From: Cohaesibacter haloalkalitolerans
Lineage (GTDB): Bacteria; Pseudomonadota; Alphaproteobacteria; Rhizobiales; Cohaesibacteraceae
Direction of reading: 5' to 3'
Assembly (NCBI RefSeq): GCF_003574655.1
Contig: NZ_QNUM01000003.1
Span: 372,001-436,000 of the forward strand
DNA length: 64,000 nucleotides
A program made the position numbers and the translations under genes. The notes under the pieces were generated by a model, which searched no databases, was not told the origin of the DNA, and saw only the letters and a program-made list of their open reading frames with translations. Shown here in pieces: positions 10,431 to 18,413 of this stretch. The stretch's first letter is position 1; each line of letters starts with the position of its first letter.

Positions 10431-10748
10431 CTATTTGCTGCAGGCTTCGTAATTGCTCAGAACAGCGCGCTTCTGCGACCAGCCAACCGATCCGCTCTTC
10501 AAGGCAGATGCCAGATCCTTCTCGCTCAGATCATCAACGAATTTCTTCGCAGCGCATTTGCAATCACCAAGAATGCTCTTGGTTTCATCATTCTTGGCCT
10601 TTTCCCAGCGATCATAAAGGCAGAAGTCGACCACCCGCGCCCGATACAGATCCTTGGTCAGCGTCTCCGCTTGCGATGGTACGGACAGCGTCATCATGGC
10701 GACAGAGGTTGCAGCCAGTATGACAGCCGCGCTTTTAAAACCAACCAT
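10431..10748 (-). CDS. Small secreted four-cysteine protein
   Basis: A 105-aa protein of no family I can name. It begins with a clear signal peptide (MVGFKSAAVILAATSVAMM, cleavage likely after SVPSQA), so the mature product is about 80 residues and periplasmic or secreted. The mature part holds four cysteines (DFCLY, GDCKC, YEAC), enough for two disulfides, in a charged, helix-prone chain. The start at 10748 is chosen because GAGGGA lies 7 nt upstream; the ATG at 10754 is almost on top of that site. It is a single-gene unit between two terminators. Function unknown. Confidence 0.7.
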   Translation of the reverse strand: MVGFKSAAVILAATSVAMMTLSVPSQAETLTKDLYRARVVDFCLYDRWEKAKNDETKSILGDCKCAAKKFVDDLSEKDLASALKSGSVGWSQKRAVLSNYEACSK

Positions 10749-10880
10749 TTGCATTCCCTCAAAAAAATTTAGAACAGATGTCGCCAATTTAGCGATTTCG
10801 TCGCCAAGGGCAATCCACAAAGCCCGGTTTCTGCACCATTCAAGCAATTGTCATCGCCAGACAGGCTCCTCCGCCCGCAA

Positions 10881-10914
10881 AGAAAAAGCCGCCAGCCAGA
10901 TCGGCCAGCGGCTT
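10881..10914 (-). terminator. Intrinsic terminator of ndk
   Basis: On the minus strand a 12-bp stem (two G-U pairs) with a 5-nt loop is followed by TTTTTCTTT. It lies 25 bp after the ndk stop codon. Confidence 0.85.
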
Positions 10915-10938
10915 ACGAAATCCCTTCACGTGAAGAAA

Positions 10939-11361
10939 CTATCCAACGATCTCTTCAGGGCTGAAGAAAAACTGGATTTCACGTGCGGCGCTTTCCGGCG
11001 AATCCGAACCGTGCACGGAGTTCTTGCTCATCGACAGGGCAAATTCCTTGCGGATCGTTCCCTCGTCGGCATTGTCCGGATTGGTGGCCCCCATGATTTC
11101 GCGGTTCTTGAGAATGGCATTTTCCCCTTCCAGAACCTGCACGATGACCGGACCGGAAATCATGAACTCGACCAGCCCGCCAAAGAATGGCTTGCCCTGA
11201 TGTTCAGCATAGAAGCCTTCGGCCTGTTCCTGCGTCATACGGATGCGCTTGGAAGCGATCACGCGCAGACCAGCGCCCTCAAGCTTGGCCGTGATCTGTC
11301 CGGTCAGATTGCGTTCGGTGGCATCTGGTTTGATGATGGAAAATGTACGTTCAATAGCCAT
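10939..11361 (-). CDS. ndk: Nucleoside diphosphate kinase
   Basis: A 140-aa NDK that moves the gamma phosphate from ATP to NDPs through a phosphohistidine. It has [18 protein letters not shown] at the N-terminus, the [18 protein letters not shown] block, [14 protein letters not shown], and the active-site pattern [12 protein letters not shown] with the catalytic His near residue 117. Length is exactly that of the bacterial family. GAGGGGAG precedes the chosen ATG; the open frame further upstream is leader. It has its own promoter (11439-11467) and terminator. Confidence 0.97.
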   Translation of the reverse strand: MAIERTFSIIKPDATERNLTGQITAKLEGAGLRVIASKRIRMTQEQAEGFYAEHQGKPFFGGLVEFMISGPVIVQVLEGENAILKNREIMGATNPDNADEGTIRKEFALSMSKNSVHGSDSPESAAREIQFFFSPEEIVG

Positions 11362-11438
11362 TGAGACTCCCCTCGTAATCAAATCTACAACCACACGAGG
11401 CACCTCTTTCCCTGCACCGAGCGGTTGAATTTTGCCGC

Positions 11439-11467
11439 TGTATACCCCGCCCCCGGAGTGGCTGCAA
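11439..11467 (-). promoter_or_regulatory. Sigma-70-type promoter of ndk
   Basis: On the minus strand TTGCAG and TATACA are separated by exactly 17 bp, giving an RNA leader of about 70 nt before the ndk start. One of the best promoter matches in the window. Confidence 0.6.
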
Positions 11468-11556
11468 GACAAAAACCTTTTAATAACAAACATTCCCAAG
11501 AAGAGACTGAATTATAGACATTTGCATGCAAAGAAAACCCGGGTCATCCAAAAGTA

Positions 11557-12243
11557 TTATACTTTAGCATTACGCCCCAAACCATCGAACAAGCCGAGGC
11601 AACGTTCGAACCATTCAAAAACCGGATCATCCTTTTCTAGCAATTCCAAGTCGGAAACCATTCTCGCCCATTGCAGCGATCCAAACAGGCAATAGTCAGC
11701 ATAAAGAGGACTGTCTCCACCGAAATAGGATTGCTTGGAAAGCAAACTGCGTAGCGGCGAAAGGCTTGCCCTGAAAGTTGCCAGCCGGTCTTCCGACTGA
11801 TCCTGCGCCGTCTCCAGCGCAACACCGAAACGCGCCTCGCGCGTTTTGCGAAAATAGCCCTGATCTGCCGCATCAAGCTTCTGATGAATGTCGAAAATGC
11901 ACATGCGGGCAATCTGCCCGTCGATGAAACCGTCAGCCCAGTAGTGAACAAACCGGCTTACCGCTGCGCCCGCCTCACCGCCAAACAGCGACGGCATATC
12001 GGGGTATTTTTCTTCCAGATACAGGGCAATGGCAAAGGAATCCCGAATGACTACACCTCCATCATTGATCACCGGCACGGTTTTCTGTCCACCGCCCTCG
12101 ATCGCTCCGATTTCGGTGAACATCGTTGGCACGGTTTCCACAGCGAGCCCCTTGTGGGCCAAAGCCATGCGGGTGCGCCAACAGGCCGGAGAAAACCTCA
12201 GATCACGGTCGGCTGCGCAAAGATCATACAACTTGATGGTCAT
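11557..12243 (-). CDS. Glutathione S-transferase family protein
   Basis: A 228-aa cytosolic GST-fold protein. The thioredoxin-like N-domain (about residues 1-80) contains FSPACWRTRMALAHKGL, where Ser or Cys would be the thiol-stabilising residue, then KTVPVINDGG with the cis-proline and the RDSFAIALYLEEKYPD substrate-binding block. The all-helical C-domain follows. It is close to the plant-type GST/maleylacetoacetate-isomerase-like groups, but the substrate cannot be fixed. A very strong AAGGAGG site lies just upstream of the ATG. It is separated from ndk by 195 bp that include the ndk promoter. Confidence 0.85.
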   Translation of the reverse strand: MTIKLYDLCAADRDLRFSPACWRTRMALAHKGLAVETVPTMFTEIGAIEGGGQKTVPVINDGGVVIRDSFAIALYLEEKYPDMPSLFGGEAGAAVSRFVHYWADGFIDGQIARMCIFDIHQKLDAADQGYFRKTREARFGVALETAQDQSEDRLATFRASLSPLRSLLSKQSYFGGDSPLYADYCLFGSLQWARMVSDLELLEKDDPVFEWFERCLGLFDGLGRNAKV

Positions 12244-12465
12244 GAAGACCTCCTTAAGGTTAGATGGTGGGCGCGCATCATGCCGTCACTCGATAGTCAT
12301 GGCCAGAAAAACTTGGCCAAGCGCGAAATTTCCCGAAAAACAAATGCACCTTGTCCTCACCCCTGATGAAACAGACGTTTTCCCTGTTGCAAAATAGAGG
12401 CAGTTGAAGAGATTGCCTTCACACCGATTGCCAACGAGGCCGAAATCGGGCAAAAGGCAACCATT

Positions 12466-14346
12466 ATGCTGCACATAAATAACCTTACCTACCGCATCGC
12501 CGGTCGCACACTTCTGGAAGACGCCACGCTGGTCGTACCTGAAGGCTCCAAAATGGGCCTCGTCGGGCGCAACGGCACGGGCAAATCCACCCTGTTCAAA
12601 CTGCTGGTCGGCGATCTCGCCCCGGAAAGCGGCACTGCGACCATTCGCAAGGGTGCCCGCGTGGGTCAGGTTGCCCAGGAGGCTCCAGCCTCGGATGAGA
12701 GCCTGTTGGAGTTTGTCCTGAAGGCAGACACTGAACGCGCCGCCTTGCTGGCCGAGGCCGAAACCGCCACGGATCCCCATCGCATTGCCGAAATTCAGCT
12801 GCGCCTTGCCGACATCGGTGCCCATTCGGCTGAGGCACGAGCTGCGACAATTCTCTACGGCCTCGGCTTCGATGCGGACGCGCAGAAGCGCGCCACAGCC
12901 GACTTCTCCGGTGGCTGGCGCATGCGCGTGGCGCTTGCCGCGATCCTGTTCTCCGAGCCCGACCTGCTGCTGCTTGACGAGCCGACCAACTATCTCGACC
13001 TTGAAGGCACGCTCTGGCTTGAAAATTACATCGCCCGTTATCCCTACACGGTGATGATCATCAGCCATGACCGCGATCTGCTCAACAAGGCGGTGGACCA
13101 TATCGCCCATCTCGACCAGTTGAAGCTGACCGCCTATCGTGGCGGATATGACAACTTCGAGCGCACCCGGCGCGAACAGCTTGAGCTGCAGACGAAAATG
13201 CGCACCAAGCAGATGGAACAGCGCAAGCACATGGAAGCCTTCGTCGAGCGCTTCCGCTACAAGGCCTCCAAGGCCAAGCAGGCACAGAGCCGCCTCAAAG
13301 CACTGGAGAAGATGGCCCCCATCGCCGCTGTCATGGAAGATCACGTCAAGCCACTGCATTTTCCCAATCCGGAAAAGGGCCTCGCGCCACCGATCATCCG
13401 TCTGGAGAAAGCATCGGTCGGCTATGAGCCGGGCAAGCCTATCCTGCGCAATCTCAATCTGCGCATCGACCCGGATGAAAGATTGGCCCTGCTGGGCGCC
13501 AACGGCAACGGCAAATCGACCTTTGCCAAGCTGATTTCCGACCGGCTTGACATTTCGGACGGCACGATCTTTCGCGCCGGCAAGCTCAAGATCGCCTTCT
13601 TTGCCCAGCATCAGCTGGACGAGTTGCGCCCGAACGACAGCCCCTATGATCACGTCCGCACCCTGATGCCGGACGCCACCGAACCCAAGGTACGTGCCCG
13701 CGTGGCACAAATGGGCCTTGGTACAGAGAAAATGGACATTCCGGCCAAGAATCTGTCTGGTGGCGAAAAGGCGCGGCTATTGCTAGGCCTTACGACCTTT
13801 GACGGCCCGCACCTGCTGATCCTTGACGAACCGACCAACCATCTCGACATCGACAGCCGCGAGGCGCTGGTCCATGCCATCAACGAGTATGAAGGCGCGG
13901 TGGTTCTGATCTCGCACGACCGCCATCTGCTCGAAGCCTGCGTCGATCGCCTGTGGCTTGTCCATGACGGCACCTGCAAGCCCTATGACGGCGATCTGGA
14001 AGACTATCGCCGCCTGCTGCTGGCCAACCGCAACAGCCCGGACAGCACCGAGAAGGAAAAGGCCGCCAGCGCCGAGAACAATCAGTCGCAGGAAAAACGG
14101 CGCTCCGCCGCGGAAAAGCGCAAGGAGCAGGCCCCCTTGCGCCGCAAGATCCAGGCCGCCGAGCGTGACATGGAGAAGATCCGCGAACGCATGGGCAAGA
14201 TCGACGACATGCTCGCCGATCCTGAACTCTATGCCAAATTTCCGGAAAAGGGTGCCAAGCTCTCAAAGGATCGCGCCGACCTTGCCACCCTCCTCGACAA
14301 GCTCGAAGAGAAGTGGCTGGAAATGTCAGCAGAAATCGAAGAGTGA
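12466..14346 (+). CDS. ABC-F family ATPase
   Basis: A 626-aa protein with two ABC ATPase cassettes in one chain and no membrane domain, as in ABC-F translation factors (Uup, EttA, YheS). First Walker A GRNGTGKST (about residues 31-39) with signature FSGGWRMRVALA; second Walker A GANGNGKST (about 344-352) with signature LSGGEKARLLLG. The charged inter-domain linker (about 230-300) corresponds to the P-site tRNA interaction motif, and a coiled coil fills the last 100 residues, most like Uup/YheS. It probably acts on stalled or early-elongating ribosomes; the exact subfamily is not certain. Single-gene unit. Confidence 0.92.
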   Translation: MLHINNLTYRIAGRTLLEDATLVVPEGSKMGLVGRNGTGKSTLFKLLVGDLAPESGTATIRKGARVGQVAQEAPASDESLLEFVLKADTERAALLAEAETATDPHRIAEIQLRLADIGAHSAEARAATILYGLGFDADAQKRATADFSGGWRMRVALAAILFSEPDLLLLDEPTNYLDLEGTLWLENYIARYPYTVMIISHDRDLLNKAVDHIAHLDQLKLTAYRGGYDNFERTRREQLELQTKMRTKQMEQRKHMEAFVERFRYKASKAKQAQSRLKALEKMAPIAAVMEDHVKPLHFPNPEKGLAPPIIRLEKASVGYEPGKPILRNLNLRIDPDERLALLGANGNGKSTFAKLISDRLDISDGTIFRAGKLKIAFFAQHQLDELRPNDSPYDHVRTLMPDATEPKVRARVAQMGLGTEKMDIPAKNLSGGEKARLLLGLTTFDGPHLLILDEPTNHLDIDSREALVHAINEYEGAVVLISHDRHLLEACVDRLWLVHDGTCKPYDGDLEDYRRLLLANRNSPDSTEKEKAASAENNQSQEKRRSAAEKRKEQAPLRRKIQAAERDMEKIRERMGKIDDMLADPELYAKFPEKGAKLSKDRADLATLLDKLEEKWLEMSAEIEE

Positions 14347-14350
14347 ACCG

Positions 14351-15043
14351 CTACCAGCGGTTCGCTCTGTCATAGCACTCTCGAACGGTCCCGCTGAACG
14401 GCTCGACCCTCACCTTCTGGTTATTGCGATAGAGCGCGCAGTAGGATTTGCGAGTGAGGTTGATGTGAATGACAAAGGCGCCGTGCTTCTGGCCATCCAT
14501 CCAGAAACCGCGGGCCTTGTTATTCTTGGCATCGATATAGACGCCTTCACCGTTGCGCTTGCCGTTGCGCCACTGGCCGACATAGGACGTGCCTTTGGCA
14601 TAGGACATCCTGCCCTGCCCCTCCATCTTGCCCTTCACCCAGTCACCGCGATAAACACTGCCACTTGGGAACTGCAGCGTGCCTTCCCCCTGACGCACAT
14701 TGCGCTTGAGGTTGCCGCGATAGACGTTCCCGTTGGGATAGGAGCAAGTTCCAAACCCGGTAATCTTACCGTCGGTGAACACCCCTGAGCAGGTCGTGCC
14801 ACTATCATAGCGGAAAGACCCCTGACCGGAAATCTTCCCCCAGGAGAAAGAGCCGGTATAACGGGAGCCGCTGTTGAAACGTATCTCGCCCTGTCCGTGT
14901 GGAAGTTTTCTGTTATCCTTGCCCTTGATATACTGCCCTTCATAGGTGCCATTCTTGAAGGTGATGGTGGCGGCGGTTGCCGCCGTCGTGAAAAGGCCCG
15001 CAGTCAGGCAGGCTATTGCAAGGTGGCGCGCAATTCTCTTCAT
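14351..15043 (-). CDS. Secreted MORN-repeat protein
   Basis: A 230-aa protein with an N-terminal signal peptide (about residues 1-24, ending near TTAATAATI) and about seven tandem MORN repeats of 21-24 residues, for example YRGDWVKGKMEGQGRM and YVGQWRNGKRNGEGVY. MORN repeats make an open beta-hairpin ribbon used for binding proteins or lipids; in bacteria they are often periplasmic or surface-linked and of unknown role. The last 45 residues are outside the repeats and have two cysteines (YCALY, RECYD) that may form a disulfide. It ends only 4 bp from the ABC-F stop codon, with which it converges, and no terminator is seen between them. Confidence 0.85.
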   Translation of the reverse strand: MKRIARHLAIACLTAGLFTTAATAATITFKNGTYEGQYIKGKDNRKLPHGQGEIRFNSGSRYTGSFSWGKISGQGSFRYDSGTTCSGVFTDGKITGFGTCSYPNGNVYRGNLKRNVRQGEGTLQFPSGSVYRGDWVKGKMEGQGRMSYAKGTSYVGQWRNGKRNGEGVYIDAKNNKARGFWMDGQKHGAFVIHINLTRKSYCALYRNNQKVRVEPFSGTVRECYDRANRW

Positions 15044-15239
15044 GCCCTGCTCCTGTCATCAAAATACAATCGATCTGAAACAAGCATCCAGAATGCCGTA
15101 TTTAACAAACAGAAACAATTTGTGCTGAGGTGCATTTCGCAAAGAGAGTCGCAATACTCGCCTAAAAGCTAGGCTCAACCGCTGCCTGAACCCGGCAAAG
15201 CACAGCTTTTCCACGTAATGCAGCAATCCCCGGGAGAAT

Positions 15240-15644
15240 ATGATGCCGCAATCCATGTCCCTTATCGCCATTGTCGTGCGCGACTATGATGAAGCGATTG
15301 CCTTCTATACCGAGAAACTCGGCTTCGAGCTGATCGATGATACCTATCAGGCAGCACAGGACAAGCGCTGGGTCGTGGTGCGCCCCAAGGGAGAAGGCAA
15401 GACCGCCTTGCTCCTTGCCCGCGCCAAGAATGACCATGAGGCCCGCTATATCGGCGATCAGGCCGGCGGCCGGGTATTTCTCTTTTTGGAGACAGACGAC
15501 TTCTGGCGTGATTACCGCTTGTATCAGGAGCGCGGCATCACATTCACCCGTCCGCCACTGGAAGCGGACTATGGCACCGTTGCCGTCTTTGAAGATCTCT
15601 ATGGCAACCTCTGGGATCTGGTGGAGTATTCCACCAAGGTGTAG
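15240..15644 (+). CDS. VOC family (glyoxalase/bleomycin resistance-like) protein
   Basis: A 134-aa single-module vicinal oxygen chelate protein. The module is visible as SLIAIVVRDYDEAIAFYTEK at residues 7-26, the central sheet KRWVVVRPKGEGKTALLLAR, and FEDLYGNLWDLVEY at the end, with the metal-ligand type Glu/Asp. VOC proteins include glyoxalase I, dioxygenases and drug-binding proteins, so the substrate is open. GGGAG lies just before the ATG. It is 98 bp upstream of an aldo/keto reductase on the same strand and may be cotranscribed, which would fit a shared role in aldehyde detoxification (inference). Confidence 0.85.
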   Translation: MMPQSMSLIAIVVRDYDEAIAFYTEKLGFELIDDTYQAAQDKRWVVVRPKGEGKTALLLARAKNDHEARYIGDQAGGRVFLFLETDDFWRDYRLYQERGITFTRPPLEADYGTVAVFEDLYGNLWDLVEYSTKV

Positions 15645-15742
15645 ACCCGGCATTTGCAATCGCCCTGAACTTGTGGTGACATTCAAACAACTGAAACAGA
15701 GCCACGAGCCTGGGCCGGCTATGGCGAAGGGAGGAAAAGCCA

Positions 15743-16576
15743 ATGAAGACCGTGACATTTGGCACAGAAGATGAGGTTCCGGCACTGGGACAGGGCACCT
15801 GGTATGTGGGCGACAAACCGACCCGCAAGGCAGATGAAATCGCCGCCCTGCGCCATGGTGTGGAGCTTGGCCTCAGGCTGATCGATACGGCCGAAATGTA
15901 CGGCTCGGGAAAATCCGAGCGTCTCGTCGGCGAAGCAATCGCCCCCATCCGCGATGATGTTTTTCTGGTCTCCAAGGTTCTGCCCTACAACGCCAGTTAC
16001 GAGGGCACGATCGAGGCTTGCGAGAATTCCCTTTCCCGTCTCCAGACAGACCGCCTCGATCTTTACCTGCTGCATTGGCCCGGCCCCAACCCGCTGGAGG
16101 AGACCATCGCCGCGTTTGAAACGCTGCAGCGGCAGGGCAAGATCCGTCATTGGGGCGTTTCCAACTTCGACCCGAACGACATGACCGAGCTGCTCAGCAC
16201 CGACGGCGGGGATCGCGTTGCCACCAATCAGGTGCTTTACAACCTCACGCGCCGCGGCATCGAGTGGGACCTGTTGCCTCAGGCGCAGGAAGACGACCTG
16301 ACGATCATGGCCTATTCCCCCATCGAACAGGCCCGGCTGCTGTCCAAACCCGGGCTGGTGCAGCTGGCGGCAGATCTGTCGCTTACCCCTGCCCAACTGG
16401 CACTTGCCTGGATCATTCAGCGCACCGGCATCATTCCCATTCCCAAGGCGGGCACGATGCGCCACGTCGAGGAAAATGCCCGCGCCCTCGAGATCACGCT
16501 TTCGCCAGACACCCTTGCCGAACTCGACCGCCTTTTCCCCGCCCCCAAAGGGCCGACATCACTGGCGATTCTCTAA
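15743..16576 (+). CDS. Aldo/keto reductase
   Basis: A 277-aa NADPH-dependent AKR with a TIM-barrel fold. The catalytic tetrad is visible: Asp and Tyr in LRLIDTAEMYGSGKSE (about residues 46-61), Lys in FLVSKVLP and His in LDLYLLHWPG. The C-terminal cofactor block IPIPKAGTMRHVEEN is present. The closest type is the YeaE / 2,5-diketo-gluconate reductase-like group. AGGAAAAGCC lies 5-15 nt before the ATG. It follows the VOC gene and converges with ldh, from which a hairpin at 16625 separates it. Confidence 0.92.
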   Translation: MKTVTFGTEDEVPALGQGTWYVGDKPTRKADEIAALRHGVELGLRLIDTAEMYGSGKSERLVGEAIAPIRDDVFLVSKVLPYNASYEGTIEACENSLSRLQTDRLDLYLLHWPGPNPLEETIAAFETLQRQGKIRHWGVSNFDPNDMTELLSTDGGDRVATNQVLYNLTRRGIEWDLLPQAQEDDLTIMAYSPIEQARLLSKPGLVQLAADLSLTPAQLALAWIIQRTGIIPIPKAGTMRHVEENARALEITLSPDTLAELDRLFPAPKGPTSLAIL

Positions 16577-16624
16577 CCTCGTCGCAAACCGGCAACAAGC
16601 CGGAGGCAAGAGAGCCTGCCAAAC

Positions 16625-16660
16625 AAAAAGAGCCAGAGAGGGGCATCCTTCTCTGGCTCT
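16625..16660 (-). terminator. Terminator of ldh
   Basis: An 11-bp perfect stem (16629-16639 with 16650-16660) followed on the minus strand by TTTTTGTTT. The plus-strand side has no T run, so it mainly ends the ldh transcript. Confidence 0.8.
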
Positions 16661-16680
16661 GTCATAGTCTCGTGAGAAGC

Positions 16681-17613
16681 TCAGAATTTCACGGCCTCCA
16701 CCGTCTGCTTGAGCATGCTTGCCGACTTGCGCAGCGCCTCATGCTCGGCTTCATCCAGCTCGGGCAACAGGTCAAGCTCAATGCCATTGCGTCCGATCAC
16801 CCGCGGCACTGACAGCGAGACATGGCGCACACCCTCGACACTCGGCGTCACGATGGACAGGGACAACACCGCCTTCTCATCCTTTGCAATGGCCCGAACG
16901 ATGCGTTCAAGCCCGGCCCCGATCCCGTACCAGGTCGCGCCCTTGCCGTTGATGATCGTGTAGGCAGCATTGCGGACGCCATCATCGATCCGCTCCTTGA
17001 CCGATGCTGTCAGCGGCGACTTGATGTTGGCGGCGAATTCCTCAACCGTCAGAGCCCCCGCCCGTGCCGATGACCAGGCAAGAATCTCGCTGTCACCATG
17101 TTCCCCCAGCACATAAGCATGTACCGACTGCGGTGAAATGCCCAAGTGCTGGCCGATCAAATGACGGAAGCGTGCCGTATCCAGCATGGTGCCTGAACCG
17201 ATCACCCGATGGGGTGGCAATCCGGACAGGCGCGTGGCAATCTGGGTCATGATATCGACCGGGTTGGAAGCAACCAGCAGGATGGTGTCCGGCGCAACGG
17301 CCAGCACCTTGCCGATGATCTGCTTGAAAACCTCGGCATTGCGCGCCAACAGATCCAGTCGGGTTTCACCCGGCTTCTGCCCGACACCGGCGGAAAGGAT
17401 CACGATATCGGATCCCTCCAGTGCATCATAGTCCCCGGCGGACACCACCGTCGAGGAGACAAACGGCGTTGCATGAGCAATGTCCTGCGCCTGCGCGATG
17501 GCAAACTCGGGCTTATAGTCGACGAAAACCACCTGACTGGCAGTTCCCCGCAATGCAATGGCATATCCCGCAGCCGAGCCGACCATGCCAGCCCCAACGA
17601 TTCCGACCTTCAT
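16681..17613 (-). CDS. ldh: L-lactate dehydrogenase (NAD)
   Basis: A 310-aa member of the lactate/malate dehydrogenase family. It has the Rossmann loop GIVGAGMVGSAAGYA at residues 4-18, an Asp at the end of beta-2 (VFVDYK) that marks NAD preference, and the active-site His in LGEHGDSE (about residue 172). The specificity loop reads GVGQKPGETR; Gln79 in place of Arg is the classic sign of lactate rather than malate dehydrogenase. AAAGGAGG precedes the ATG. The enzyme reduces pyruvate to L-lactate, which implies fermentative ability. It is a monocistronic unit ending at the hairpin at 16625. Confidence 0.92.
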   Translation of the reverse strand: MKVGIVGAGMVGSAAGYAIALRGTASQVVFVDYKPEFAIAQAQDIAHATPFVSSTVVSAGDYDALEGSDIVILSAGVGQKPGETRLDLLARNAEVFKQIIGKVLAVAPDTILLVASNPVDIMTQIATRLSGLPPHRVIGSGTMLDTARFRHLIGQHLGISPQSVHAYVLGEHGDSEILAWSSARAGALTVEEFAANIKSPLTASVKERIDDGVRNAAYTIINGKGATWYGIGAGLERIVRAIAKDEKAVLSLSIVTPSVEGVRHVSLSVPRVIGRNGIELDLLPELDEAEHEALRKSASMLKQTVEAVKF

Positions 17614-17796
17614 TCAACGCCTCCTTTGAAAAAGAAATCTGCTGCCATCATAGCGCAGCAAAGGCCATCCCGGCAGACCGACAGTTCACTTTTCTTCAAA
17701 CAGAACCGTGAATGGACACCGGCTGGCCGAGACCATCATAGGATAACGCAACAGCGCCAGAATAAAGGCAGCCGTTCCCTATTCACCGTTGAAATA

Positions 17797-18264
17797 TCAG
17801 GCTTTCTTTTCCCAGCCGCCACGGGATGTCTGCTGCCAGTAGGTGACGGAATGGCCCGCATCCCTCAGTGCCTTCCAACTGGCGCGTGCTGCCTTCAGGG
17901 CCTCATCGCTGGAGCCGTCAAACATCAGGATTCCCCGCTCCAATCCGTCCAGAAGTGACAGATTCTCCTCCGGCCTTGCACCATCGACAAAAAAGCGGAC
18001 GTGCGCCTTGTTGGCCGCCGCCTTGCCTGTCGAATCGATCAGGATCGGCTGCAGCTCCGCATGGGCCATGCTGGCCATGCCATGGGCAAGGAAGCTGTCA
18101 TCCCGCCAGGTCCACAAATGGGTGTCGAGCGCACTGGCGCGTTCCGGACTTCCGGTCTGCACGAACGACCGCCAGCCCTTCTCAAGACATTTTTCAAGCA
18201 GCTGCGGCAAAACCGCCTCAAGCGGCTGCATCTGAAGATGATAGAAGAAGATCTCGGTCGACAT
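17797..18264 (-). CDS. holC: DNA polymerase III subunit chi
   Basis: A 155-aa HolC protein. The fold begins with EIFFYHLQMQPLEAVLPQLLE (N-terminal strand and helix), continues with the conserved LDTHLWTWRDDSFLAHG (about residues 46-62) and ends with GRP-like DGLERGILMFDGSSDEA and Trp-containing SVTYWQQTSRGGWEKK. Chi links the clamp loader to SSB in gamma-proteobacteria; in alphaproteobacteria it is a standard partner. It lies downstream of pepA on the same strand, the common pepA-holC pair, although a terminator hairpin stands between them at 18357. Confidence 0.92.
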   Translation of the reverse strand: MSTEIFFYHLQMQPLEAVLPQLLEKCLEKGWRSFVQTGSPERASALDTHLWTWRDDSFLAHGMASMAHAELQPILIDSTGKAAANKAHVRFFVDGARPEENLSLLDGLERGILMFDGSSDEALKAARASWKALRDAGHSVTYWQQTSRGGWEKKA

Positions 18265-18356
18265 TACGCTTTTCCGGAACGGGAATACTCCTGTCTGTCT
18301 AGCATGGACAGAGCATCAGACAATAGCCCCAACTGAAAATGGACGGCGCCGAACAA

Positions 18357-18385
18357 GGAAAAAGGCCCGGCAATGCCGGACCTTT
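18357..18385 (-). terminator. Terminator between pepA and holC
   Basis: A 9-bp stem (18363-18371 with 18375-18383) and 3-nt loop followed on the minus strand by TTTTTCC. It follows the pepA stop by about 30 bp and may only partly block reading into holC. Confidence 0.75.
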
Positions 18386-18413
18386 CCCAATTTCGCGATC
18401 TATCGACACAAGA

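Noticed and set aside
12286-13710. A 474-codon open frame on the minus strand
   Set aside because: It lies opposite the ABC-F gene, whose motifs are unmistakable; the composition is that of a high-GC antisense shadow.
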